Assembly: GCA_946557785.1 (NCBI GenBank)
Contig: CAMNTH010000007.1
Coordinates: 62,001 to 126,000, forward strand
Source of the DNA: an uncultured Blautia sp.
GTDB taxonomy: Bacteria > Bacillota > Clostridia > Lachnospirales > Lachnospiraceae
Length of the DNA: 64,000 nt
Direction: 5' to 3'
In this document: positions 9,006-16,703 of the stretch, one piece after another
Position numbering within the stretch: position 1 is the stretch's first letter
Layout of the letters: each line of letters starts with the position of its first letter
The notes under the pieces: generated by a model
Told to the model about the DNA's origin: nothing
Seen by the model: only the letters and a program-made list of their open reading frames with translations
Databases searched by the model: none
Translations under genes and position numbers: made by a program

Positions 9006-9827
9006 ATGAGGATATTTTATAAAATACTATGTTCGGACTTTAAACGGATGTTTTTGTCATGGAAGTTTTACATAGCGGTGTTGGGAATTGCGGGGCTTAC
9101 TTTTTTGAGTATCTGGCCGGAGGTTACGGCATCCGGATATCATTGTTCCATATATTATTTAGTAAATGCACGAGGAGGGTTGGGAGCATTTTTGACAGCA
9201 TTTACGGTGCTTATTGTCTTACCCTTTAGCCTGAGCTATTGGGAAGACAGACATTATAATTATTTGTACTGTCTGAAATCCCGGGCAGGACTTAGAGAAT
9301 ATTGCTGGTCGCATGCTTTAACAGCGGCAGCAGGGGCATTTCTGGCTACTTTTTTGGGATATGCTCTTTGCTATGGGCTGCTGGCAGTAAAGCTTCCTGT
9401 AGTTCGGCCGGATGAAATTAAAATAATGATGGAATATCTGGAAGAACACGCTTTAGGAGCCTATGATATGGTGATTCTCAGATATCCTCCAATTGTATAT
9501 TTTGCTGCTGTATTTTCAACAGAGGCAATGGGTTATTCATTTTTAGCAGTCTTTGCGCTGATGATGTCAGCTTGGATAGAAAATGCATTTCTGCTGCTTA
9601 GTGCGCCGGTTATGCTTTTATACGGAAGTATTCTTTTATGTAATGTATTGAGGCTGCCCGGAGTTTTTCGGTGGTATTATATTATGAAAACAGGAGGATT
9701 TCTCCTGGGGAATTTCACTGATATAGGGAAAATGATGTTATGCGTATGTGTCTATTTTGGGGGCCTTATCTGTTTGGAGATAGTGGCTTTTATTTTCTGC
9801 CTGGAGAGAGGAAGAAGAGGTGTGTGA
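9006..9827 (+). CDS. ABC-2-like membrane protein, permease A of module 1
   Basis: A 273-residue membrane protein with about six hydrophobic segments. It lacks the EAA loop of importers and looks like the small permeases of exporter or lantibiotic-immunity (LanFEG/BcrB-like) ABC systems. Its first third shares a pattern with the proteins at 16704 and 20096: a membrane segment, then Tyr-x(1-3)-Glu/Asp, Phe or Tyr residues and Arg-x-Gly-x(3)-Tyr (here LKSRAGLREY). I chose the ATG at 9006, with AAAGAGGG just upstream, over a GTG at 8991. It overlaps the next gene by 8 nt. Substrate unknown. Confidence 0.72.
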   Translation: MRIFYKILCSDFKRMFLSWKFYIAVLGIAGLTFLSIWPEVTASGYHCSIYYLVNARGGLGAFLTAFTVLIVLPFSLSYWEDRHYNYLYCLKSRAGLREYCWSHALTAAAGAFLATFLGYALCYGLLAVKLPVVRPDEIKIMMEYLEEHALGAYDMVILRYPPIVYFAAVFSTEAMGYSFLAVFALMMSAWIENAFLLLSAPVMLLYGSILLCNVLRLPGVFRWYYIMKTGGFLLGNFTDIGKMMLCVCVYFGGLICLEIVAFIFCLERGRRGV

Positions 9828-10674
9828 TTTGGACAGAGTGTTTCGGATCTGTATGATCGGACTAAAAAAAATTTCAGTATCGCCCAGATTTTATCTTGCG
9901 TATTTATGGGTGCTTTGTGCCTTTTTTCCTTATATTGCATCAATCAGAAAGTTTTGCAGCTATGTAGAAATGGATTGCTCACCCTGGATTTTTGCTATGC
10001 TGACAGACGATTCAGGTAATCAGCTATTTATTGTTTTGGGTGCTTTACTGTTATTTTGTGATGCTCCGTTTCTGCATGTAAACAGCGGCTGGCAGATTTT
10101 AAGGGCAGGAAGGAAGTGCTGGTTTTGGGGGAATATGCTCTATGTCTGGATTCTTTCTTTTATATATGCGGTGGGAATCGGTATTTTACCGATAATCACA
10201 ATGATTCCTTTGGTTGGATGGGATACCGGATGGGGAAAAATACTGGGAAGCCTGGCACAAACCAGCGCAGCAGGGCAGTTTGGAATGGAACAGCTTAACT
10301 ATGGGATTATGACACATTATAGACCGTTGGTTGCTATGGGGCTGACGCTTATTGCGGTATGGTTAAATACGGTGCTGATCGGAGTATGCAATTATGTATT
10401 AAATTTATATTTTAGGAACGGAATAGGAAATATAGCATGTGTAGTTCTTGGCCTTTCACCGCTTCTGATCGTACGGCTGGCAAAGTTCAGCATAGGATAT
10501 TATCTTGCTCCTCCTTTGTGGATGAGCCTTGCTAATTATAAGTGGAAGGGGTATGGATATGGAGTGTCATTTGGCTATGCGTATGGGATTTTGGTGGGGG
10601 GAATACTGCTTTGTATGATTCTTTCGTGGAGAGGTATTAAAAAGATGAATTTGGAATTTGCAGATGAGGTATAA
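9820..10674 (+). CDS. ABC-2-like membrane protein, permease B of module 1
   Basis: A 284-residue polytopic protein. It carries a landmark shared with the proteins at 17437 and 20872: a membrane segment ending in DAPF, about 12 residues, and then an Arg-x-Gly turn (here LLFCDAPFLHVNSGWQILRAG). A second shared feature is a Pro-rich membrane exit with a Trp-containing motif (PLVGWDTGWGKILGSL). The three are therefore paralogues. The GTG at 9820 overlaps permease A by 8 nt; a TTG at 9829 is an alternative start with better spacing from AGGAAGAAGAGG. It is followed 5 nt later by its ATPase gene. Confidence 0.72.
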   Translation: MCDLDRVFRICMIGLKKISVSPRFYLAYLWVLCAFFPYIASIRKFCSYVEMDCSPWIFAMLTDDSGNQLFIVLGALLLFCDAPFLHVNSGWQILRAGRKCWFWGNMLYVWILSFIYAVGIGILPIITMIPLVGWDTGWGKILGSLAQTSAAGQFGMEQLNYGIMTHYRPLVAMGLTLIAVWLNTVLIGVCNYVLNLYFRNGIGNIACVVLGLSPLLIVRLAKFSIGYYLAPPLWMSLANYKWKGYGYGVSFGYAYGILVGGILLCMILSWRGIKKMNLEFADEV

Positions 10675-10679
10675 AGAAT

Positions 10680-11312
10680 ATGATAGAAATAAGAAATATG
10701 ACAAAAGAATTTCGGGAGTATAAAGCGCTGGATGATATTACATTAACCTTTGAAATAGGAAAGATTCATGGTGTGATAGGGCGTAACGGAAGCGGAAAAA
10801 CAGTGCTGTTTAAGTGTATCTGTGGATTTTTAAAGGCTGATAAAGGAGAAATTTTTATAAACGGCCAAAAGCTTGGGAGGGATATTGAGGCTCCCCCGGA
10901 TGTGGGAGTAATTATTGAGAACCCTGGCTTTTTGCCCGGATATACAGGATACCAGAACTTAAGCTTTTTGGCGGGAATCCGGAAAAGGATTTCCGGAAAG
11001 GATATAGAGAACATCATGGAGAGAGTGGGGTTGGATGCTGCAGGCAAAAAGCATGTGGGAAGGTATTCTCTGGGCATGAAACAGCGTCTTGGAATTGCGC
11101 AGGCAATTATGGAAAATCCACCGCTGCTGCTTTTGGACGAACCGATGAATGGGCTTGATAATCAGGGCGTAGAGGAAATCAGAATGCTTTTGATGAAATT
11201 AAGAGATGAAGGAAAGACGATTTTGCTGGCCAGCCATAATAAAGAAGATATTTCTGTTTTGTGCGATACAGTAGTGGAACTTGATAAAGGAAGGATTGTG
11301 AAACGAGGATAA
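10680..11312 (+). CDS. ABC transporter ATP-binding protein of module 1
   Basis: A short (210-residue) ATPase with Walker A GRNGSGKT near residue 36, signature YSLGMKQRLG near 128, Walker B LLLLDEPMNGLD and H-loop ASHN. The signature and compact length match BcrA/LanF/SkfE-type ATPases of peptide export or self-protection transporters, not sugar importers. It would power the two permeases encoded just upstream. Very similar ATPases lie at 18324 and 21727, with the shared phrases CICGFLK/CICGLLQ, FLP-x-Y and DEPMNGLDNQGV, so the module has been multiplied. Confidence 0.9.
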   Translation: MIEIRNMTKEFREYKALDDITLTFEIGKIHGVIGRNGSGKTVLFKCICGFLKADKGEIFINGQKLGRDIEAPPDVGVIIENPGFLPGYTGYQNLSFLAGIRKRISGKDIENIMERVGLDAAGKKHVGRYSLGMKQRLGIAQAIMENPPLLLLDEPMNGLDNQGVEEIRMLLMKLRDEGKTILLASHNKEDISVLCDTVVELDKGRIVKRG

Positions 11313-11334
11313 GCGAATGATAAGGAGGAACGTG

Positions 11335-12429
11335 ATGAAATGTAAAATGATTCGTGCAGGTGTGTTGTTAATTTGTCTTGCTTTAACAGGAACTGTACAG
11401 GTTTATGGAGTAAATTCTGAAACTGAACAGGATAGAGTGACGATTCAACTGACGGAAGGGGTAATGTTAGATGCGGTAATAGAAACATCGGACGTTATTC
11501 CAGACTCAGTTAAGCTGTATCGTGCTGCTGCTGATCGATTTGACGGTAAAAAACTGATAACTGCGTTACTGGGCGATATGCCGGAGGACATAAGCGCAGA
11601 AGAATGGGAAAACGAAGCACCTGCGTATTATTATCGGGGAGACTTAGGATCAAACTGGAAAAACGTTCAGGGAACTGTATACGCAGGTGAAAGCGCATAT
11701 ATAGAAACGGAACATTGGAGCAGTATTTCAAGATGCTTTCCGGTTGTCCATGAGGGAAATGAAATTGAGGTTGTATTTGACAGTGAAACGAAGGATGATG
11801 ATTTTTCTTTTGCAGTACGAAAAGATGCTTCGGATATTGTGGGGGAATATATAAAGACCATAACCGGATTTGAAGGTATCCAAATGTCCGATGCCTATTC
11901 TTTTAGCTATCAGCAAATGGAAAAAATGAAGGAGTATGTTGATAATGCTTCTGAAAATGAACAGGCAAAACCGGAGGAAAGCTCTATGATGGAGTGGGGG
12001 GAGAGAGATAACTGTTATTGGATGTTTTTTGAGCAATTAATTGATGGGATTCCAGTTCTGAGTAATTTCGTCAGCAGGCAGGATGAATTGTATGTTCCGG
12101 CAAGCATAACGGAAGCGGGATATACGCAGAATGGAATAGAATATATAAAGTTTGGCAGAAGCTATGAGATTGTGTCTGAGAATACCGTAAAACTGATTCC
12201 TGTGGATCAGATTTATGAAAACCTAAGAAGAAAGTATGAACTATCTATTGTGGAGGGGATTATCATTGATCAGATGAAGTTAATTTATTACCCCCTTCCC
12301 GTTGGAAATGACAGTGAGGGAAGATGGGAGTGTGATATGATTCCGGCGTGGCAGTTTCGTGTCCGTCAAAGTGATTATACAGATTATGTTTATATTAATG
12401 CAGTAGACGGCGAAGAGATTATTGGATAG
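11335..12429 (+). CDS. secreted protein of unknown function in ABC module 1
   Basis: 364 residues with a Sec signal peptide (hydrophobic IRAGVLLICLALTG, no lipobox Cys) and no domain I can name. The last ~40 residues (PAWQFRVRQSDYTDYVYINAVDG) recur in the proteins at 15762 (PVWNFQI ending YINAIDG) and 19000 (PVWECSV). The three are thus likely extracytoplasmic relatives with a PepSY/YycI-like end (tentative). I chose the ATG at 11335 because AAGGAGG at 11322-11328 sits 6 nt upstream. It follows the ATPase by 22 nt and precedes a small secreted protein gene. A role as an accessory or sensor subunit of the transporter is a guess from synteny. Confidence 0.65.
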   Translation: MKCKMIRAGVLLICLALTGTVQVYGVNSETEQDRVTIQLTEGVMLDAVIETSDVIPDSVKLYRAAADRFDGKKLITALLGDMPEDISAEEWENEAPAYYYRGDLGSNWKNVQGTVYAGESAYIETEHWSSISRCFPVVHEGNEIEVVFDSETKDDDFSFAVRKDASDIVGEYIKTITGFEGIQMSDAYSFSYQQMEKMKEYVDNASENEQAKPEESSMMEWGERDNCYWMFFEQLIDGIPVLSNFVSRQDELYVPASITEAGYTQNGIEYIKFGRSYEIVSENTVKLIPVDQIYENLRRKYELSIVEGIIIDQMKLIYYPLPVGNDSEGRWECDMIPAWQFRVRQSDYTDYVYINAVDGEEIIG

Positions 12430-12502
12430 GCGGCAGCTCCTATATTTTTTTCGTATTACACGGAAGGCAATAGAGAGGTACGGGAATACTAGGAGGAGAA
12501 GA

Positions 12503-12934
12503 ATGAAGAAATTAATAAAAATTTTATTGACGATGATAATGGTTACTATGTTATCCTCTGTCAGCGCTATGGCAGGAAATAACTATGGCAACTTCTACTT
12601 TATGAGTAATGGGGCTAAGTCTGACTCTTATGCGGAATTAAAAGAGAATGACGGAGATACTTATGCATATATAACGACCCTGTCTCAAAGCCCATCCGGA
12701 AAAAAGAGTACAGTTTTTACGCATGGCGGTACATTTTATGCAAGAACAAGATTGGACTCGAATAAATCCGGTGTGTATTCACCATTGTTTACTTTTACAT
12801 CCAATTATGCTCAGAAAAAGCAGTATGGAGCAGGAATGGCGCGAGGCGGTGAGCATTATATTGTAAGGGCAGAAACCGATTATGCTAATTACTCTGGCGG
12901 ACAGCTTATGCAGGCAACCAGATGGTGCCCGTAA
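12503..12934 (+). CDS. small secreted protein of ABC module 1
   Basis: 143 residues beginning with a clear signal peptide (IKILLTMIMVTMLSSVSAMA, cleavage expected after the second Ala-Met-Ala) and a mature part of about 118 residues, polar and rich in Tyr, Thr, Ser and Gly. Overall feel is DUF2712-like, a family of small secreted Bacillus/Clostridia proteins often beside ABC transporters; this is recall and needs a profile search. A similar protein is at 15283. The start is fixed by AGGAGGAG at 12491-12498. It ends in TRWCP with a single Cys, so it is not an obvious disulfide-rich or lanthionine peptide. Possible substrate or effector of the module. Confidence 0.7.
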   Translation: MKKLIKILLTMIMVTMLSSVSAMAGNNYGNFYFMSNGAKSDSYAELKENDGDTYAYITTLSQSPSGKKSTVFTHGGTFYARTRLDSNKSGVYSPLFTFTSNYAQKKQYGAGMARGGEHYIVRAETDYANYSGGQLMQATRWCP

Positions 12935-13030
12935 AGGTTAGGCTATTCTTTCGCGTATGAATTTGAAATAAGAAATAGAATGAAGTAATCTCTACGCTTT
13001 CCGTTTGTAATAGATGAAATAAATGAATGG

Positions 13031-13076
13031 TAAAAGAGCTTCTATGATAAAATAAAAAATCATAGAAGCTCTTTTA
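13031..13076. terminator. bidirectional terminator between converging operons
   Basis: A perfect 18-bp inverted repeat (13031-13048 with 13059-13076, inner sequence AGAGCTTCTATGAT) around a 10-nt A-rich loop. The arms end in TAAAA and TTTTA, so U-runs arise on both strands. It serves module 1 from the left and the blaI-blaR1-peptide operon from the right. Confidence 0.9.
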
Positions 13077-13124
13077 TCGTGAGAAGTTTGTTGGCTTTGT
13101 AAGGCGGTTCGTGAAGAACTTGCT

Positions 13125-13376
13125 TTAACTTACATTGATCCAATATGGATCGACCCATTTCTTTTGGGTATCATTCCAACGGCGATATTGCAATTGGCCG
13201 CTAGAAGTACGGCGGAATTTATATAGAATGATATCCGAACTATAGGGAGTTATATTATTTTGTGTAAATTCAGCAATGACTTGCTGATTTGAAGGTGAGT
13301 TATCTGATGCATAAATTGGAACACAGGAACTACCTAAGATTAATAGAAATGTCCACAGTAAAAGTTTTCTTTTCAT
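13125..13376 (-). CDS. small secreted peptide, coupled to blaR1-like gene
   Basis: 83 residues with a signal peptide (RKLLLWTFLLILGSSCVPIYA, likely cleaved after IYA), giving a mature peptide of about 59. Its C-terminal third, LQYRRWNDTQKKWVDPYW, is rich in aromatic and basic residues and has no cysteines. The ATG overlaps the stop codon of the BlaR1-like gene (TAATG), so translation is coupled and the ORF is very likely real despite its size. It could be a ligand, antagonist or periplasmic partner of the protease. I know of no assigned function. Confidence 0.72.
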   Translation of the reverse strand: MKRKLLLWTFLLILGSSCVPIYASDNSPSNQQVIAEFTQNNITPYSSDIILYKFRRTSSGQLQYRRWNDTQKKWVDPYWINVS

Positions 13377-14533
13377 TATTTGTTCTCCTTTTTGAATTCT
13401 ATGCCAGAATCAATCATCATTTCAGCAAGTTCTGTTGAAATGGGATTTATTATTTTGTTTTCAATTACCAGGAAATAGGAATTGCCTTTTATGTATATAT
13501 ATGAATCACTGTCGGGAGAAATTGATTTACACCCGTCTGTTTCAATTTCTTCAATAGGAGCCTCATATGATGGCATTGGTACTGCTAAATAGGAACAGGC
13601 GATAAGCATTATGGCTGTTGTTTTCAAGAGTAAACCTTTAATGTATGTTTTTTTCTTTGGCTTTTCTGCCATGAGCCGGAAACGTTCAACCATAGAATGC
13701 GGATTTTCTTTGACTGCAAAAGCAAGGGAGTTTTGCAGTGAACTGCTATTGTGTTTAGAGGTACGCTTTAACGCAGCCATGAGCGTATCTAAATAGCTGA
13801 TTTTTTCTCTTGCTGATATTTTATTTACAATTGAGTGATCACATTCTATTTCTATTATCTGTTCAACATCCTTCCTGATAAATTTGGTAAAGGGAATCCA
13901 CCAGAAAAGAGTACAGATGATATCTATCATATATTTTTTCAGCAGATCATTTTTGGCCAAATGCGTATACTCATGTAAAAGTATGTAATACAATTCTGTG
14001 TCTGAGTACTCTTCGGCGGGTAGAATTATTTTTTTATGAAATATGCCAATGGCAAGAGGGGTATTGACATATTCGCATTCTAATATCGTATAGGAAGGCA
14101 GGCTTGGGTGTAGCTTTTTTATATTGTTTTCTGCAAGCTGGATCTGCTGAGAATTGAACGGCTTAAATGTTCTGATTTCTTTTAATGTCCTGGCATAATT
14201 TCTGATGTATATAAAAATCTTGATGGCTGAAATTGAAAACAATATCAATAAAATAATACCCATTAATGGAAGCTGCCAGTCTAAAATTTGAATTTGTTTG
14301 ATAAAAAAGATTTCAAAGAAATCCGAGTAAACACCTTCCAAAGGAATCCCGAGAGTAAAATTAAAATCCAACGGAAGAAAGAACCTGATAAAAATAAGTA
14401 CATATAAAAAAATAAATGATTTTACTTCAGATACTTTTGTAAAATGATATTTGCTTCTTATAAAACATAAGCATGATAAAAATACTGTAGATATAACCAC
14501 AGAACATATGCAAGAATAAGATGTGACAGTCAT
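13376..14533 (-). CDS. BlaR1/MecR1-type M56 membrane zinc protease, no penicillin-binding domain
   Basis: 385 residues. Hydrophobic segments lie near 4-24, 38-55, 88-110, 205-217 and 300-318. The zinc motif HEYTH is at 187-191, with a candidate third ligand in EIECD near 228-231. Classic BlaR1 has a C-terminal extracellular transpeptidase-like sensor of about 250 residues. Here only ~65 residues follow the last membrane segment, with DSYIYIKGNSYFLVIENK. The protease should still cleave or inactivate the BlaI-type repressor encoded upstream, but its signal cannot be a beta-lactam bound to a PBP domain. It follows the repressor gene by 20 nt and overlaps the 83-residue peptide gene. Confidence 0.87.
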   Translation of the reverse strand: MTVTSYSCICSVVISTVFLSCLCFIRSKYHFTKVSEVKSFIFLYVLIFIRFFLPLDFNFTLGIPLEGVYSDFFEIFFIKQIQILDWQLPLMGIILLILFSISAIKIFIYIRNYARTLKEIRTFKPFNSQQIQLAENNIKKLHPSLPSYTILECEYVNTPLAIGIFHKKIILPAEEYSDTELYYILLHEYTHLAKNDLLKKYMIDIICTLFWWIPFTKFIRKDVEQIIEIECDHSIVNKISAREKISYLDTLMAALKRTSKHNSSSLQNSLAFAVKENPHSMVERFRLMAEKPKKKTYIKGLLLKTTAIMLIACSYLAVPMPSYEAPIEEIETDGCKSISPDSDSYIYIKGNSYFLVIENKIINPISTELAEMMIDSGIEFKKENK

Positions 14534-14553
14534 ATTCCTTCCTCATATGATAA

Positions 14554-14958
14554 CTAATGAATGTCTTTTTTCAATGCATCTAAAATGTCCTCTAATTCAG
14601 AGATAACGGTAGGACTGTCATCAGCCACTTCTTTTACAATGGCACAGGCAATTTTGGAGATAGATTCTTTTTTAAAATTTAAGGAGGATACCATTTTTGC
14701 AGCGTATTCTTCTTTTGTAAGGGTAGGCTCGTATTGTTTGGCAAATCTGCGTCCGCATTGGATAATATCTGTAACCCGGAGCATCCCTTTATCAAGCAAA
14801 GTCTTTAACAGGTTATGGAGATATCCGTTTTTCCAATCCTGACAATCGCTTGACAGATAATTAACCAGATCAATGCTGGTTAAAGGCTCGTTTACTTTCC
14901 AAAAGATCTCCATTAGTAATAGCTCATTGGGCGTTAATATAGAAACACTTTTTCTCAC
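14554..14958 (-). CDS. BlaI/MecI-family transcriptional repressor
   Basis: 134 residues, the usual BlaI length. The N-terminal winged helix has the pattern NELLLMEIFWKVNEPLTSID, followed by YLHNLLKTLLDKGML; the C-terminal helical dimerisation part is Lys/Glu rich. Proteins of this family bind short palindromes as dimers and are removed by the partner M56 protease. It is transcribed away from the second ABC module and shares a ~320-nt control region with it. Probable targets are its own promoter and those at 8863 and 15108 (inference from shared sequence). No beta-lactamase gene is present in the window. Confidence 0.88.
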   Translation of the reverse strand: MRKSVSILTPNELLLMEIFWKVNEPLTSIDLVNYLSSDCQDWKNGYLHNLLKTLLDKGMLRVTDIIQCGRRFAKQYEPTLTKEEYAAKMVSSLNFKKESISKIACAIVKEVADDSPTVISELEDILDALKKDIH

Positions 14959-15007
14959 TTTTATTTTCCTCTTTCCTTAAGAAGATTTGACCTATTTGAA
15001 GGATAAC

Positions 15008-15029
15008 ATAAATTTAACTATCAAGTCAA
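15008..15029 (-). promoter_or_regulatory. candidate promoter and operator of the blaI-type operon
   Basis: On the minus strand TTGACT (15024-15029) lies 17 nt before a weak -10 around 15001-15006. The spacer contains TAAATTTAT (15008-15016 on the plus strand reads ATAAATTTA). This resembles the half-palindromes in the two module promoters, as expected for autorepression. The -10 match is poor, so the exact promoter is uncertain. Confidence 0.4.
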
Positions 15030-15107
15030 TAGCTATTTATATAATATATCAACAAATAATTTAATTCATGTACTGCACTTTATCGTAAAAGCCACCAATA
15101 AATAGCA

Positions 15108-15136
15108 TTGACAATAAACTTATTTTGTGCTATATG
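15108..15136 (+). promoter_or_regulatory. promoter of ABC module 2 with embedded near-palindrome
   Basis: TTGACA at 15108-15113, a 17-nt spacer, and TATATG at 15131-15136 (4 of 6 to consensus). The spacer begins AATAAACTTATT (15113-15124), one base off the perfect palindrome at 8868-8879. The two promoters match at all but two positions from TTGACA through the TG at spacer positions 12-13. It is divergent from the blaI-type gene, with about 150 nt of leader before the small secreted protein gene. Confidence 0.75.
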
Positions 15137-15200
15137 TTTATATATAAAATATAGCTGATGAATATTTGTATTTGTGATGTACAACAGGGAGGTGATACCA

Positions 15201-15212
15201 ATGAGTATGTAG
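15201..15212 (+). other. three-codon ORF behind an exceptionally strong Shine-Dalgarno
   Basis: GGGAGGTGATACC (15188-15200) is almost fully complementary to the 16S rRNA tail. It is followed at normal distance by ATG AGT ATG TAG. It lies in the leader of module 2, about 70 nt before the small secreted protein start. It may stall ribosomes as a leader, be a decayed gene start, or be chance. Confidence 0.4.
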
Positions 15213-15282
15213 GGAAGAGGACAGTTCTTTTGCATTTTATTTGTAAATGCCTATTAAAAAGTATTATAGGAAGGAGTTTAAT

Positions 15283-15705
15283 ATGAAAAAGAAAATATTA
15301 TGTATCATATGTATGCTGGTTTTGATTTTAAGTTTGAATGTCAACTGTGTTTTGGCTGCCAGGCCAGGATTTGCCTTTAATGTTTATGCATACAGCAGTA
15401 CGAGTCAATGGACAGATAATATGTATGGAAATTCCAATCCCAAGACAATCTCAGGTGACCCATGGACTTTAATTTTAAATACATTAGAATTTTCTCAACC
15501 CATAGTTGGTTTTGGCATGGCTTATGGCATGTTCAGAAACAATACTTTGATTAGTGGGACAAAATGGAGAACTTCCACAGGAACAACCTGGCAGTCGTGG
15601 AATGGAAGCACTGGTTATTCTTATAACTTAAAAGGACGCTTGGACACAGATCAGCCGGGATATTGTGTATCAAATGGAATATATAATGCAGATGCTATTA
15701 GCTAA
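15283..15705 (+). CDS. small secreted protein of ABC module 2
   Basis: 140 residues: a long signal peptide (ILCIICMLVLILSLNVNCVLA, cleavage after VLA) and a mature part of about 115 residues rich in Ser, Thr, Trp, Tyr and Gly (KWRTSTGTTWQSWNGSTGYS). The ending GRLDTDQPGYCV...GIYNADAIS is laid out like the end of the protein at 12503, so they look like distant relatives (DUF2712-like, tentative). The ATG at 15283 is preceded by AGGAAGGAG. It is the first gene after the promoter and is followed by a terminator hairpin at 15710-15745, so it should be made in excess over the transporter. Function unknown. Confidence 0.72.
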   Translation: MKKKILCIICMLVLILSLNVNCVLAARPGFAFNVYAYSSTSQWTDNMYGNSNPKTISGDPWTLILNTLEFSQPIVGFGMAYGMFRNNTLISGTKWRTSTGTTWQSWNGSTGYSYNLKGRLDTDQPGYCVSNGIYNADAIS

Positions 15706-15709
15706 TATC

Positions 15710-15745
15710 AAAACAGCGTAAACAGTCGGCTGTTTACGCTGTTTT
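15710..15745 (+). terminator. internal terminator/attenuator inside ABC module 2
   Basis: A perfect 16-bp stem, AAAACAGCGTAAACAG (15710-15725) with CTGTTTACGCTGTTTT (15730-15745), and a TCGG loop. The U-run is the TTTT of the stem itself. No promoter is evident before the next start at 15762, so partial read-through is expected to give low transporter and high small-protein levels. Confidence 0.85.
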
Positions 15746-15761
15746 AAAAAAGGAGATTGAT

Positions 15762-16673
15762 GTGAAAAAGAATGTAAAATTATGTCTGTCTGTAATCCTG
15801 CTGCTGGCCATATGCTCAATATCTGCCTTGTATTCTGTGTCAGCAAATGGGACTGACAGCCAGGAGCACATTACAGAGAAATACGGAGAACATTTCCGAA
15901 TCGACGCGGACAAATCCATTCCTCCTGAAAAGGTTTTTACAGGAAATGTCACTTATTCGGATCTGTCTCTTGAGAATGGAAAAAAACTATACGGAGAGCC
16001 GGAGCAGTGGCGTTCTTCGGATTTCCTGAAAGATGGAGAATCACTACAATATGGGAATGAAAACATATATTTAATGTCCTATCCGGAAAATCACGCATTT
16101 TATTTTGAAGATATAAATGGTTTGCAGGAAGTAGCTGAGGAAGAACAGATTTCCGCTGAGGAGGCTCTTCGTATGGCTGAAGAAGCTGTCCAAACTTTAA
16201 ACATAACTGCAGAAGTGTTAGGGCGTTTTGAAAGTGACGAGGATCCTTCGGGCGTTTACACTTATATTCTTGGCGGGGTCATTAACGGACTTCCGGTAGC
16301 ATCTCTGTCGGATATTTACTCTAATGGCAGCGTGGAAATCACAGGGAACAAGTACAGTTATGTCAGCTATATCCGCAATTATCTGCCGGAAGAGCAAAAA
16401 GAAACGGAGCTTTTAGATTTTTCAGAAATACTGGAAAGAGTCCATACTTATATAGATGCGGGATACATTACGCTGCCGGAGGAAAATTCTTTTATTTCAG
16501 ATATTACCTTTTCATACTATGTAGAAAAAATTTCTGACGGACTGATTTTTTATCCTGTATGGAATTTTCAGATACCACCTGTCGCTCAATCTGCGTTTAT
16601 GCTGGGGCATGATACAGATGACCTTTTCTATATAAATGCCATTGATGGAATGTTAGTCAAAACCTTATATTAG
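15762..16673 (+). CDS. secreted protein of unknown function in ABC module 2
   Basis: 303 residues from a GTG start with AAAGGAG 8 nt upstream. A signal peptide (KLCLSVILLLAICSISALYSVSA) precedes an acidic mature protein. Its end, PVWNFQIPPVA...DLFYINAIDG, matches that of the proteins at 11335 and 19000, which suggests a shared extracellular C-terminal fold. Residues 130-145 (EEQISAEEALRMAEEA) resemble the helix that opens PepSY-like units. It lies 30 nt before permease A. Possible signal-binding or chaperone subunit of the transporter (inference). Confidence 0.65.
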   Translation: MKKNVKLCLSVILLLAICSISALYSVSANGTDSQEHITEKYGEHFRIDADKSIPPEKVFTGNVTYSDLSLENGKKLYGEPEQWRSSDFLKDGESLQYGNENIYLMSYPENHAFYFEDINGLQEVAEEEQISAEEALRMAEEAVQTLNITAEVLGRFESDEDPSGVYTYILGGVINGLPVASLSDIYSNGSVEITGNKYSYVSYIRNYLPEEQKETELLDFSEILERVHTYIDAGYITLPEENSFISDITFSYYVEKISDGLIFYPVWNFQIPPVAQSAFMLGHDTDDLFYINAIDGMLVKTLY

Positions 16674-16703
16674 TATATTTGAAAATTCTTAGGAGAAATC
16701 GTT

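Noticed and set aside
13376-14958. Beta-lactam resistance locus
   Set aside because: BlaI- and BlaR1-type proteins are present, but there is no beta-lactamase or extra PBP gene in the window and the protease lacks the penicillin-binding sensor domain.
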